Assembly: GCA_032622095.1 (NCBI GenBank)
Contig: CP136068.1
Coordinates: 188,347,309 to 188,411,308 of the forward strand
Source of the DNA: Siphonodentalium dalli
Taxonomy: Eukaryota > Mollusca > Scaphopoda > Gadilida > Siphonodentaliidae
Length of the DNA stretch: 64,000 nt
Reading direction: 5' to 3'
The notes beneath the pieces are model-generated. The model ran no database searches and was not told where the DNA came from. It was given only the letters and a program-made list of their open reading frames with translations. The translations under genes and the position numbers were made by a program. This document shows, piece after piece, positions 35,801-50,800 of the stretch (positions within the stretch are counted from its first letter, which is position 1; the number at the start of each line of letters is the position of its first letter).

Positions 35801-38800
35801 TGGTGATAAAAGCATCTGTATCATTACTGCAGTTGCGATACAAGCCGCTCGTGACGTCGTTGACTGTTCAAAAATCATGAATGAACTGACGTCACATCAA
35901 TCGCATGAAAAATCAAAACGACATTACAAAGTATATTCTTGCCTTCTATAAACAAATAGTTCGTAGGTTTTAACATTATTTGATTGCCTATTATGGTATA
36001 ACATATCACAAAGTAACTAATATGTATTTGTTGAGTATTTAGTATAAATTATATAAAACATGCAGGTGTAAGAGATTTTGTCCATTGAATTCAATTTTCG
36101 TTAGGCATATTCGCGTGATCTTGCAGGTTGTGAGAATTTAGCAAAGTGGATTCGGTCACACCAATGGTAGATAAATATGTTAATGTGTTCGTAACGATTC
36201 ATGTAGTATTCGTGGCCACATAGCGACTCGGCGACCAAAGTCGCTAATACTCATTGATGAGTAGTTTCCTTAAAGAGGTATTCTACACTAAATATGTGTA
36301 TATGTGACCAATACTGACCATCTCCTTTTATACTTAGCAGAATATATGCAACACACTTGAGTGCTCTATGAACGACGCAAACATGGTAATTATAATGAAA
36401 ATGAATTTATGACTCCAGCCATTTATTCATTTTCATTTTAATTACCATGTTGTTTGCATCGTTCATAAAGTGCACAATTGTATTTTGCGCTAATCCATTG
36501 CTCAAATAATTCATTTGTTGCAAAAATTCTGTTGAGTATAAAAGGAGATGGTCTCATAAATGGCCGGATTCATCGTCGCAGAGACGAAGGGACGCGGACA
36601 GGCGGGCCAAGTCGATACAGGGGCGAGCTGAGAGACGCCCAGCTCCCCCCACTTGGCCTCCCCTGACGATATCACCACCAGAAGCAGGGACACCATCGAC
36701 ATCCCGGAGGTCCCTGCTAACGTCGCCAAGGTCAGCAGAGACAGGGACGCGGATTCCACCCCGACGTTCCTGCCGCTGACTTCGGGGTGGAGATGGATAC
36801 GCTTCCACCAAGGACACCGGAGTACCAACATATCCCGGTGTCCTCCATCTCCACCACCAACAACAACAGCAGCAATAACATCAGCAGCCACTCCGTGACG
36901 ATTTCATCAAATCGGCACTGGCGACACTGGCAGAATCGCCAACTAAATCACTACAAGCCGAAAAGGCAATTAAAAGATCTGAGGAACTCCTTGCTGCCGC
37001 CAGTTCCACATCATCCCAACATCCAACAACAACAACAGCAACAACATCAGAAAATAGAAAAAAGCAAAGACAAAAAAAAATAAGATCATTTTCACCCATG
37101 TATCATCATTTCATGTTTATGTATTTTGATAATCATGTATTTTAATAAACATCAAAAGTGGGTTGTAGGAAAGGGCAGCCTGCCCTTTCAAATCCTCCCG
37201 TGTTGAATCCCAAGGCCCAATAAAAAAAAAAATAATTAAAAAAAACAATGGTCTGATTCAGTGTACAGTGCCCCTTTAAGAAATGTTTAGATAATAAGTT
37301 CAACAAATAACGTATTATCTGAGCATTATAATTAACAAATAACGTATTATCTGAGCATTATAATTAACAAATAACGTATTATCTGAGCATTATAATTAAT
37401 AGAAATCCTTTGGCTCTTGTATTATCTTTTCTGCTTATATTTCCTTAGCATCCCTCCAAAACAGTAAGACACATATGTGACCCGCCATATCAAATCCAGT
37501 CGTAAGTCGGGATTTTTTTACCCTGAGCCAATGCATTCTCTTATATATGCGAGTCAACCATAGGTCGCCTCGCATATATAAGAGAATGCATTGGCCTAAC
37601 AATTTTTTACAATTTTAATAATTTTTTCTTGTATTCTTTAACAATTTTATAATTTCACCCATACAGAGCCCCAGACAAACATGAGCAGACGACACTCTTC
37701 TATATGCTTCTATATATGTGTGGGGCTCCCTGCAGGGTAATGCATGGATGTTTTTTATTTTATGTCCTAAAAATTGTAAGAAACATTTATTTAAAAAAAA
37801 TGATAAAAAATTGTTAGGCCAATGCATTCTCTTATATATTTGAGGCGACCTATGGTCGGCTCGCATATATAAGAGAATGCATTGGCACAAGTTCCAATGA
37901 ATACTACGATAACTTCCGCGAAAATCCATTTAGTAAATAAAGGGTTACTATTTTTAAGTCTTACCTTATGGACTTCACTGAAGCCACCTTTTCCCAATAA
38001 ACTTAATAATAAATATCTGTCGTTCAATATGGGATGATCCTTGAACCTAAAAATAACAAAAAGTATAACGGGAAGATAAAAAATAACCAAATAATCTGTC
38101 GGGGATATTAAAGTAAACGGGAAGATCGAATAAATCACAGAGCTAAAAAATTATTGCACAAAATAATTCTAGCAAACAAACTTTACGACTGATCCCACAA
38201 CTTACAAATAAGCAGTTCATTAATTCAATTGTGTGCGATTGTCTCAAAAAATATTATTCAGTGTCAGTCGTGACTTTAGTGGTTCAGTTCAGTATAAACA
38301 GACACCGTTTCAATCCCTGGCAATCTATAAATATCTTCATTTCTTCTCTGGGGTTGAACGTTAAAACAAACCGAAATCAGATAAACTGACAGCCAGTAAC
38401 CGATGCCGTTGAATGAATAAATTATGGGGTTGGACATTTCATGTTTCCTTAACGTGTTCTTCCCTTCTGCAGAAATAAACAGATATTATTCACCAAAAAG
38501 ATTAAACCTCCAAATTTGGCAAAAACAAACAAACTAACCTTGAGTTGTCCTTGTTATTAATTCATTTAACTGACCTTGAGTTGTCCTCGTTATTAATTCA
38601 TTTAACTGACCTTGAGTTGTCCTCGCTATTAATTCATTTAACTGACCTTGAGATGTACTTGTTATTAATTCATTTAACTAACCTTGAGATGTCCTCGTTA
38701 TTAATTTATTTAACTAACCTTGAGTTGTCCTCGTTATTAATTTGTTTAACTCACCTTGAGTTGTCCTTGTTATTAATTCATTTAACTGACCTTGAGTTGT

Positions 38801-41800
38801 CCTCGTTATTAATTCATTTAACTGACCTTGAGTTGTCCTCGTTATTAATTCATTTAACTAACCTTGAGTTGTCCTTGTTATTAATTCATTTAACTAACCT
38901 TGAGTTGTACTTGTTATTAATTCATTTAACTGACCTTGAGTTGTCCTCACTATTAATTCATTAACTGACCTTGAGTTGTCCTCGCTATTAATTCATTTAA
39001 CTGACCTTGAGTTGTCCTCACTATTAATTCATTAACTGACCTTGAGTTGTCCTCGCTATTAATTCATTTAACTGACCTTGAGTTGTCCTCACTATTAATT
39101 CATTTAACTGACCTTGAGTTGTCCTCGTTATTAATTCATTTAACTGACCTTGAGTTGTCCTCGTTATTAATTCATTTAACTGACCTTGAGTTGTCCTCAC
39201 TATTAATTCATTTAACTAACCTTGAGTTGTCCTCGTTATTAATTCATTTAACTGACCTTGAGTTGTCCTCGCTATTAATTCATTTAACTGACCTTGAGAT
39301 GTCCTCGTTATTAATTTATTTAACTAACCTTGAGTTGTCCTCGTTATTAATTTGTTTAACTCACCTTGAGTTGTCCTCGTTATTAATTTGTTTAACTCAC
39401 CTTGAGTTGTCCTCGTTATTAATTCATCTAACTGACCTTGAGTTGTCCTCACTATTAATTCATTAACTGACCTTGAGTTGTCCTCGCTATTAATTCATTT
39501 AACTGACCTTGAGTTGTCCTCACTATTAATTCATTAACTGACCTTGAGTTGTCCTCGCTATTAATTCATTTAACTGACCTTGAGTTGTCCTCACTATTAA
39601 TTCATTAACTGACCTTGAGTTGTCCTTGTTATTAATTCATTTAACTATCCTTGAGTTGTCCTCGTTATTAATTCATTTAACTAACCTTGAGTTGTCCTCG
39701 TTATTAATTTATTTAACTAACCTTGAGTTGTCCTCGTTATTAATTTGTTTAACTCACCTTGAGTTGTACTTGTTATTAATTCATTTAACTGACCTTGAGT
39801 TGTCCTCGTTATTAATTCATTTAACTAACCTTGAGATGTACTTGTTATTAATTCATTTAACTAACCTTGAGATGTACTTGTTATTAATTCATTTAACTAA
39901 CCTTGAGTTGTACTTGTTATTAATTCATTAACTGACCTTGAGTTGTCCTCGTTATTAATTCATTTAACTAACCTTGAGTTGTACTTGTTATTAATTCATT
40001 TAACTAACCTTGAGTTGTACTTGTTATTAATTCATTTAACTAACCTTGAGATGTACTTGTTATTAATTCATTTAACTGACCTTGAGTTGTCCTTGTTATT
40101 AATTCATTAACTGACCTTGAGATGTACTTGTTATTAATTCATTTAACTAACCTTGAGTTGTCCTTGTTATTAATTCATTAACTGACCTTGAGATGTACTT
40201 GTTATTAATTCATTTAACTAACCTTGAGTTGTACTTGTTATTAATTTATTTAACTGACCTTGAGTTGTCCTTGTTATTAATTCATTTAACTGACCTTGAG
40301 TTGTCCTTGTTATTAATTCATTTAACTGACCTTGAGTTGTCCTTGTTATTAATTCATTTAACTGACCTTGAGTTGTCCTTGTTATTAATTCATTTAACTA
40401 ACCTTGAGTTGTACTCGTTATTAATTTATTTAACTGACCTTGAGTTGTCCTTGTTATTAATTCATTTAACTGACCTTGAGTTGTCCTCGTTATTAATTCA
40501 TTTAACTGACCTTGAGTTGTACTTGTTATTAATTCATTTAACTAACCTTGAGTTGTCCTCGCTATTAATTCATTTAACTGACCTTGAGTTGTCCTCGTTA
40601 TTAATTCATTTAACTAACCTTGAGTTGTCCTCGTTATTAATTCATTTAACTAACCTTGAGTTGTCCTTGTTATTAATTCATTTAACTGACCTTGAGTTGT
40701 CCTTGTTATTAATTCATTTAACTAACCTTGAGTTGTACTTGTTATTAATTCATTTAACTAACCTTGAGTTGTACTTGTTATTAATTCATTTAACTAACCT
40801 TGAGTTGTACTTGTTATTAATTCATTTAACTAACCTTGAGTTGTACTTGTTATTAATTTATTTAACTGACCTTGAGTTGTACTTGTTATTAATTCATTTA
40901 ACTAACCTTGAGTTGTCCTCGTTATTAATTCATTTAACTGACCTTGAGATGTACTTGTTATTAATGCATTTAACTCACCTTGAGATGTCCTTGTTATTAA
41001 TTCATTTAACTAACCTTGAGTTGTACTTGTTATTAATTCATTTAACTAACCTTGAGTTGTACTTGTTATTAATTCATTTAACTAACCTTGAGTTGTACTT
41101 GTTATTAATTTATTTAACTGACCTTGAGTTGTACTTGTTATTAATTCATTTAACTAACCTTGAGTTGTCCTCGTTATTAATTCATTTAACTGACCTTGAG
41201 ATGTACTTGTTATTAATGCATTTAACTAACCTTGAGTTGTCCTCGTTATTAATTCATTTAACTGACCTTGAGTTGTCCTCGTTATTAATTCATTTAACTA
41301 ACCTTGAGATGTCCTTGTTATTAATTCATTTAACTGACCTTGAGTTGTCCTTGTTATTAATTCATTTAACTAACCTTGAGTTGTCCTTGTTATTAATTCA
41401 TTTAACTAACCTTGAGTTGTCCTTGTTATTAATTCATTTAACTAACCTTGAGTTGTCCTCGTTATTAATTCATTTAACTGACCTTGAGATGTCCTTGTTA
41501 TTAATTCATTTAACTAACCTTGAGTTGTCCTCGTTATTAATTCATTTAACTAACCTTGAGTTGTCCTTGTTATTAATTCATTTAACTAACCTTGAGTTGT
41601 CCTCGTTATTAATTCATTTAACTAACCTTGAGTTGTCCTTGTTATTAATTCATTTAACTAACCTTGAGTTGTACTTGTTATTAATTCATTTAACTGACCT
41701 TGAGATGTCCTTGTTATTAATTCATTTAACTAACCTTGAGTTGTCCTTGTTATTAATTCATTTAACTAACCTTGAGTTGTCCTCGTTATTAATTCATTTA

Positions 41801-44800
41801 ACTAACCTTGAGTTGTCCTCGTTATTAATTCATTTAACTAACCTTGAGTTGTCCTTGTTATTAATTCATTTAACTAACCTTGAGTTGTACTTGTTATTAA
41901 TTCATTTAACTGACCTTGAGATGTCCTTGTTATTAATTCATTTAACTAACCTTGAGTTGTCCTTGTTATTAATTCATTTAACTAACCTTGAGTTGTCCTC
42001 GTTATTAATTCATTTAACTGACCTTGAGTTGTCCTTGTTATTAATTCATTTAACTAACCTTGAGTTGTCCTCGTTATTAATTCATTTAACTCACCTTGAG
42101 ATGTACTTGTTATTAATTCATTTAACTGACCTTGAGTTGTACTTGTTATTAATTCATTTAACTGACCTTGAGTTGTCCTCGCTATTAATTCATTTAACTG
42201 ACCTTGAGTTGTCCTCGTTATTAATTCATTTAACTGACCTTGAATTGTACTTGTTATTAATTCATTTAACTGACCTTGAGTTGTCCTCGTTATTAATTCA
42301 TTTAACTAACCTTGAGATGTCCTCGTTATTAATTCATTTAACTAACCTTGAGTTGTACTTGTTATTAATTCATTTAACTAACCTTGAGTTGTCCTCGTTA
42401 TTAATTCATTTAACTGACCTTGAGTTGTCCTCGTTATTAATTTATTTAACTGACCTTGAGTTGTCCTCGTTATTAATTCATTTAACTGACCTTGAGTTGT
42501 CCTTGTTATTAATTCATTTAACTGACCTTGAGTTGTCCTCGTTATTAATTCATTTAACTAACCTTGAGTTGTCCTTGTTATTAATTCATTTAACTGACCT
42601 TGAGTTGTCCTTGTTATTAATTCATTTAACTAACCTTGAGTTGTCCTTGTTATTAATTCATTTAACTAACCTTGAGTTGTCCTCGTTATTAATTCATTTA
42701 ACTAACCTTGAGTTGTCCTTGTTATTAATTCATTTAACTGACCTTGAGTTGTACTTGTTATTAATTCATTTAACTAACCTTGAGTTGTCCTTGTTATTAA
42801 TTCATTTAACTAACCTTGAGTTGTCCTCGTTATTAATTCATTTAACTAACCTTGAGTTGTACTCGTTATTAATTCATTTAACTAACCTTGAGTTGTCCTC
42901 GTTATTAATTCATTTAACTAACCTTGAGTTGTCCTCGTTATTAATTCATTTAACTGACCTTGAGTTGTCCTCGTTATTAATTCATTTAACTAACCTTGAG
43001 TTGTCCTTGTTATTAATTCATTTAACTGACCTTGAGATGTACTCGTTATTAATTCATTTAACTAACCTTGAGTTGTACTTGTTATTAATTCATTTAACTA
43101 ACCTTGAGTTGTCCTTGTTATTAATTCATTTAACTAACCTTGAGTTGTCCTCGTTATTAATTCATTTAACTGACCTTGAGTTGTCCTTGTTATTAATTCA
43201 TTTAACTAACCTTGAGTTGTCCTTGTTATTAATTCATTTAACTGACCTTGAGATGTACTTGTTATTAATTCATTTAACTGACCTTGAGTTGTCCTCGTTA
43301 TTAATTCATTTAACTGACCTTGAGTTGCCCTCGTTATTAATTCATTTAACTAACCTTGAGATGTACTTGTTATTAATTCATTTAACTGACCTTGAGTTGT
43401 CCTCGTTATTAATTCATTTAACTGACCTTGAGTTGCCCTCGTTATTAATTCATTTAACTAACCTTGAGTTGTCCTTGTTATTAATTCATTTAACTGACCT
43501 TGAGATGTACTCGTTATTAATTCATTAACTGACCTTGAGTTGTCCTCGTTATTAATTCATTTAACTAACCTTGAGTTGTACTTGTTATTAATTCATTTAA
43601 CTAACCTTGAGTTGTCCTCGTTATTAATTCATTTAACTGACCTTGAGATGTCCTCGTTATTAATTCATTTAACTAACCTTGAGTTGTACTTGTTATTAAT
43701 TCATTTAACTAACCTTGAGATGTACTTGTTATTAATTCATTTAACTAACCTTGAGTTGTCCTCGTTATTAATTCATTTAACTGACCTTGAGTAGTCCTCG
43801 TTATTAATTTATTTAACTGACCTTGAGTTGTCCTTGTTATTAATTCATTTAACTAACCTTGAGTTGTCCTTGTTATTAATTCATTAACTAACCTTGAGTT
43901 GTCCTCGTTATTAATTCGTTTAACTAACCTTGAGTTGTCCTCGTTATTAATTCATTTAACTAACCTTGAGTTGTCCTTGTTATTAATTCGTTTAACTGAC
44001 CTTGAGTTGTCCTTGTTATTAATTCATTTAACTAACCTTGAGATGTCCTTGTTATTAATTCATTTAACTAACCTTGAGTTGTCCTTGTTATTAATTCATT
44101 TAACTAACCTTGAGTTGTCCTCGTTATTAATTCATTTAACTAACCTTGAGTTGTCCTTGTTATTAATTCGTTTAACTGACCTTGAGTTGTCCTTGTTATT
44201 AATTCATTTAACTAACCTTGAGATGTCCTTGTTATTAATTCATTTAACTAACCTTGAGTTGTACTTGTTATTAATTCATTTAACTGACCTTGAGTTGTCC
44301 TCGTTATTAATTCATTTAACTGACCTTGAGTAGTCCTCGTTATTAATTTATTTAACTGACCTTGAGTTGTCCTCGTTATTAATTCATTTAACTGACCTTG
44401 AGTTGTCCTCGTTATTAATTCATTTAACTAACCTTGAGATGTACTCGTTATTAATTTATTTAACTGACCTTGAGTTGTCCTCGTTATTAATTCATTTAAC
44501 TGACCTTGAGATGTACTTGTTATTAATTCATTTAACTAACCTTGAGTTGTCCTCGTTATTAATTCATTTAACTGACCTTGAGTTGTCCTTGTTATTAATT
44601 CATTTAACTAACCTTGAGTTGTACTTGTTATTAATTCATTTAACTAACCTTGAGTTGTACTTGTTATTAATTCATTTAACTAACCTTGAGTTGTCCTTGT
44701 TATTAATTCATTTAACTAACCTTGAGTTGTCCTCGTTATTAATTCATTTAACTGACCTTGAGTAGTCCTCGTTATTAATTTATTTAACTGACCTTGAGTT

Positions 44801-47800
44801 GTCCTTGTTATTAATTCATTTAACTAACCTTGAGTTGTCCTTGTTATTAATTCATTAACTAACCTTGAGTTGTCCTCGTTATTAATTCGTTTAACTGACC
44901 TTGAGTTGTACTTGTTATTAATTCATTTAACTGACCTTGAGTTGTCCTTGTTATTAATTCATTTAACTGACCTTGAGTTGTCCTTGTTATTAATTCATTT
45001 AACTAACCTTGAGTTGTCCTTGTTATTAATTCATTTAACTGACCTTGAGATGTACTTGTTATTAATTCATTTAACTGACCTTGAGTTGTCCTTGTTATTA
45101 ATTCATTTAACTGACCTTGAGATGTACTTGTTATTAATTCATTTAACTGACCTTGAGTTGTCCTTGTTATTAATTCATTTAACTGACCTTGAGATGTACT
45201 TGTTATTAATTCATTTAACTGACCTTGAGTTGTCCTTGTTATTAATTCATTTAACTAACCTTGAGTTGTCCTTGTTATTAATTCATTTAACTGACCTTGA
45301 GTTGTACTTGTTATTAATTCATTTAACTAACCTTGAGTTGTCCTTGTTATTAATTCATTTAACTGACCTTGAGATGTACTTGTTATTAATTCATTTAACT
45401 GACCTTGAGTTGTCCTCGCTATTAATTCATTTAACTAACCTTGAGTTGTCCTTGTTATTAATTCATTTAACTAACCTTGAGTTGTCCTTGTTATTAATTC
45501 ATTTAACTGACCTTGAGTTGTACTTGTTATTAATTCATTTAACTAACCTTGAGTTGTCCTTGTTATTAATTCATTTAACTGACCTTGAGATGTACTTGTT
45601 ATTAATTCATTTAACTGACCTTGAGTTGTCCTTGTTATTAATTCATTTAACTGACCTTGAGATGTACTTGTTATTAATTCATTTAACTGACCTTGAGTTG
45701 TCCTTGTTATTAATTCATTTAACTAACCTTGAGTTGTCCTCGCTATTAATTCATTTAACTAACCTTGAGATGTACTTGTTATTAATTCATTTAACTGACC
45801 TTGAGTTGTCCTTGTTATTAATTCATTTAACTGACCTTGAGATGTACTTGTTATTAATTCATTTAACTGACCTTGAGTTGTCCTTGTTATTAATTCATTT
45901 AACTGACCTTGAGTTGTCCTTGTTATTAATTCATTTAACTGACCTTGAGATGTACTTGTTATTAATTCATTTAACTGACCTTGAGTTGTCCTTGTTATTA
46001 ATTCATTTAACTGACCTTGAGATGTACTTGTTATTAATTCATTTAACTGACCTTGAGTTGTCCTTGTTATTAATTCATTTAACTAACCTTGAGTTGTCCT
46101 TGTTATTAATTCATTTAACTGACCTTGAGTTGTCCTTGTTATTAATTCATTTAACTAACCTTGAGTTGTCCTTGTTATTAATTCATTTAACTAACCTTGA
46201 GTTGTCCTTGTTATTAATTTATTTAACTAACCTTGAGTTGTACTCGTTATTAATTCATTTAACTAACCTTGAGTTGTCCTCGTTATTAATTCATTTAACT
46301 AACCTAGAGTTGTCCTCGTTATTAATTCATTTAACTGACCTTGAGTTGTACTTGTTATTAATTCATTTAACTAACCTTGAGTTGTCCTTGTTATTAATTT
46401 ATTTAACTAACCTTGAGTTGTACTCGTTATTAATTCATTTAACTAACCTTGAGTTGTCCTCGTTATTAATTCATTTAACTGACCTTGAGTTGTCCTCGTT
46501 ATTAATTCATTTAACTGACCTTGAGTTGTACTTGTTATTAATTCATTTAACTAACCTTGAGTTGTACTTGTTATTAATTCATTTAACTGACCTTGAGTTG
46601 TACTTGTTATTAATTCATTTAACTAACCTTGAGTTGTCCTTGTTATTAATTCATTTAACTAACCTTGAGTTGTCCTCGTTATTAATTCATTTAACTGACC
46701 TTGAGTTGTACTTGTTATTAATTCATTTAACTAACCTTGAGTTGTCCTCGTTATTAATTCATTTAACTGACCTTGAGTTGTCCTTGTTATTAATTCATTT
46801 AACTAACCTTGAGTTGTCCTTGTTATTAATTCATTTAACTGACCGTGAGTTGTACTTGTTATTAATTCATTTAACTAACCTTGAGTTGTCCTTGTTATTA
46901 ATTCATTTAACTAACCTTGAGTTGTCCTTGTTATTAATTCATTTAACTAACCTTGAGTTGTCCTTGTTATTAATTCATTTAACTCACCTTGAGTTGTCCT
47001 TGTTATTAATTCATTTAACTAACCTTGAGTTGTACTTGTTATTAATTCATTTAACTGACCTTGAGTTGTACTTGTTATTAATTCATTTAACTAACCTTGA
47101 GTTGTACTTGTTATTAATTCATTTAACTGACCTTGAGTTGTACTTGTTATTAATTCATTTAACTAACCTTGAGATGTACTTGTTATTAATTCATTTAACT
47201 AACCTTGAGTTGTCCTCGTTATTAATTCATTTAACTAACCTTGAGATGTACTTGTTATTAATTCATTTAACTAACCTTGAGTTGTCCTCGCTATTAATTC
47301 ATTTAACTAACCTTGAGATGTACTTGTTATTAATTCATTTAACTAACCTTGAGTTGTCCTTGTTATTAATTCATTTAACTGACCTTGAGTTGTCCTTGTT
47401 ATTAATTCATTTAACTGACCTTGAGTTGTCCTCGTTATTAATTCATTTAACTAACCTTGAGTTGTCCTCGTTATTAATTCATTTAACTAACCTTGAGTTG
47501 TCCTTGTTATTAATTCATTTAACTAACCTTGAGTTGTCCTTGTTATTAATTCATTTAACTGACCTTGAGTTGTACTTGTTATTAATTCATTTAACTAACC
47601 TTGAGTTGTCCTCGCTATTAATTCATTTAACTAACCTTGAGTTGTCCTTGTTATTAATTCATTTAACTAACCTTGAGTTGTCCTCGCTATTAATTCATTT
47701 AACTAACCTTGAGTTGTCCTCGTTTGTAATTCATTTAACTGACCTTGAGATGTACTTGTTATTAATTCATTTAACTAACCTTGAGTTGTCCTTGTTATTA

Positions 47801-50800
47801 ATTCATTTAACTAACCTTGAGTTGTCCTCGTTATTAATTCATTTAACTAACCTTGAGTTGTCCTCGCTATTAATTCATTTAACTAACCTTGAGTTGTCCT
47901 CGTTATTAATTCATTTAACTAACCTTGAGTTGTCCTCACTATTAATTTATTTAACTGACCTTGAGTTGTACTTGTTATTAATTCATTTAACTGACCTTGA
48001 GTTGTCCTCGTTATTAATTCATTTAACTAACCTTGAGTTGTCCTCACTATTAATTTATTTAACTGACCTTGAGTTGTCCTCGTTATTAATTCATTTAACT
48101 GACCTTGAGTTGTCCTCGTTATTAATTCATTTAACTAACCTTGAGTTGTCCTCGTTATTAATTCATTTAACTAACCTTGAGTTGTCCTCGTTATTAATTC
48201 ATTTAACTGACCTTGAGTTGTACTTGTTATTAATTCATTTAACTAACCTTGAGTTGTACTTGTTATTAATTCATTTAACTAACCTTGAGTTGTCCTTGTT
48301 ATTAATTCATTTAACTAACCTTGAGTTGTCCTTGTTATTAATTCATTTAACTAACCTTGAGTTGTACTTGTTATTAATTCATTTAACTAACCTTGAGTTG
48401 TCCTCGCTATTAATTCATTTAACTAACCTTGAGTTGTACTTGTTATTAATTCATTTAACTAACCTTGAGTTGTCCTCACTATTAATTCATTTAACTAACC
48501 TTGAGTTGTACTTGTTATTAATTCATTTAACTAACCTTGAGTTGTACTTGTTATTAATTCATTTAACTAACCTTGAGTTGTACTTGTTATTAATTCATTT
48601 AACTAACCTTGAGTTGTCCTCGCTATTAATTCATTTAACTAACCTTGAGTTGTACTTGTTATTAATTCATTTAACTAACCTTGAGTTGTCCTCACTATTA
48701 ATTCATTTAACTAACCTTGAGTTGTACTTGTTATTAATTCATTTAACTAACCTTGAGTTGTACTTGTTATTAATTCATTTAACTAACCTTGAGTTGTCCT
48801 CGTTATTAATTCATTTAACTAACCTTGAGATGTACTTGCTATTAATTCATTTAACTAACCTTGAGTTGTCCTTGTTATTAATTCATTTAACTAACCTTGA
48901 GTTGTCCTTGTTATTAATTCATTTAACTAACCTTGAGTTGTCCTTGTTATTAATTCATTTAACTAACCTTGAGATGTACTTGTTATTAATTCATTTAACT
49001 GACCTTGAGTTGTACTTGTTATTAATTCATTTAACTAACCTTGAGATGTCCTCGTTATTAATTCATTTAACTAACCTTGAGATGTACTTGTTATTAATTC
49101 ATTTAACTAACCTTGAGTTGTCCTCACTATTAATTCATTAACTGACCTTGAGTTGTCCTCGCTATTAATTCATTAACTAACCTTGAGTTGTCCTCGCTAT
49201 TAATTCATTAACTAACCTTGAGTTGTCCTCGCTATTAATTCATTAACTAACCTTGAGTTGTCCTCGCTATTAATTCATTAACTAACCTTGAGTTGTCCTC
49301 GCTATTAATTCATTAACTAACCTTGAGTTGTCCTCGCTATTAATTCATTTAACTAACCTTGAGTTGTCCTCGCTATTAATTCATTAACTAACCTTGAGTT
49401 GTCCTCGCTATTAATTCATTAACTAACCTTGAGTTGTCCTCGCTATTAATTCATTTAACTAACCTTGAGTTGTCCTCGCTATTAATTCATTAACTAACCT
49501 TGAGTTGTCCTCGCTATTAATTCATTTAACTAACCTTGAGTTGTCCTCGCTATTAATTCATTAACTAACCTTGAGTTGTCCTCGCTATTAATTCATTAAC
49601 TAACCTTGAGTTGTCCTCGCTATTAATTCATTTAACTAACCTTGAGTTGTCCTCGCTATTAATTCATTAACTAACCTTGAGTTGTCCTCGCTATTAATTC
49701 ATTTAACTAACCTTGAGTTGTCCTCGCTATTAATTCATTAACTAACCTTGAGTTGTCCTCGCTATTAATTCATTAACTAACCTTGAGTTGTCCTCGCTAT
49801 TAATTCATTAACTAACCTTGAGTTGTCCTCGCTATTAATTCATTTAACTAACCTTGAGTTGTCCTCGCTATTAATTCATTAACTAACCTTGAGTTGTCCT
49901 CGCTATTAATTCATTAACTAACCTTGAGTTGTCCTCGCTATTAATTCATTAACTAACCTTGAGTTGTCCTCGCTATTAATTCATTAACTAACCTTGAGTT
50001 GTCCTCGCTATTAATTCATTAACTAACCTTGAGTTGTCCTCGCTATTAATTCATTTAACTAACCTTGAGTTGTCCTCGCTATTAATTCATTAACTAACCT
50101 TGAGTTGTCCTCGCTATTAATTCATTAACTAACCTTGAGTTGTCCTCGCTATTAATTCATTTAACTAACCTTGAGTTGTCCTCGTTATTAATTCATTAAC
50201 TAACCTTGAGTTGTCCTCGCTATTAATTCATTTAACTAACCTTGAGTTGTCCTCGTTATTAATTCATTTAACTAACCTTGAGATGTCCTCGCTATTAATT
50301 CATTAACTAACCTTGAGTTGTCCTCGCTATTAATTCATTTAACTAACCTTGAGTTGTCCTCGCTATTAATTCATTAACTAACCTTGAGTTGTCCTCGCTA
50401 TTAATTCATTAACTAACCTTGAGTTGTCCTCGCTATTAATTCATTTAACTAACCTTGAGATGTACTTGTTATTAATTCATTTAACTGACCTTGAGTTGTC
50501 CTTGCTATTAATTCATTAACTAACCTTGAGTTGTCCTCGCTATTAATTCATTAACTAACCTTGAGTTGTCCTTGTTATTAATTCATTTAACTGACCTTGA
50601 GATGTACTTGTTATTAATTCATTTAACTAACCTTGAGATGTACTTGTTATTAATTCATTTAACTAACCTTGAGTTGTCCTCGTTATTAATTCATTTAACT
50701 AACCTTGAGTTGTCCTCGTTATTAATTCATTTAACTGACCTTGAGATGTACTTGTTATTAATTCATTTAACTAACCTTGAGATGTACTTGTTATTAATTC

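Noticed and set aside
40193-49141. Plus-strand open frames of 1111 and 1423 codons with the repeat [12 protein letters not shown]
   Set aside because: They are the complement of the TLK-derived 36-bp array; openness follows from a stop-free 12-codon unit, and frames end wherever a 35-bp unit occurs. No promoter, splice site or unique sequence supports a plus-strand gene.
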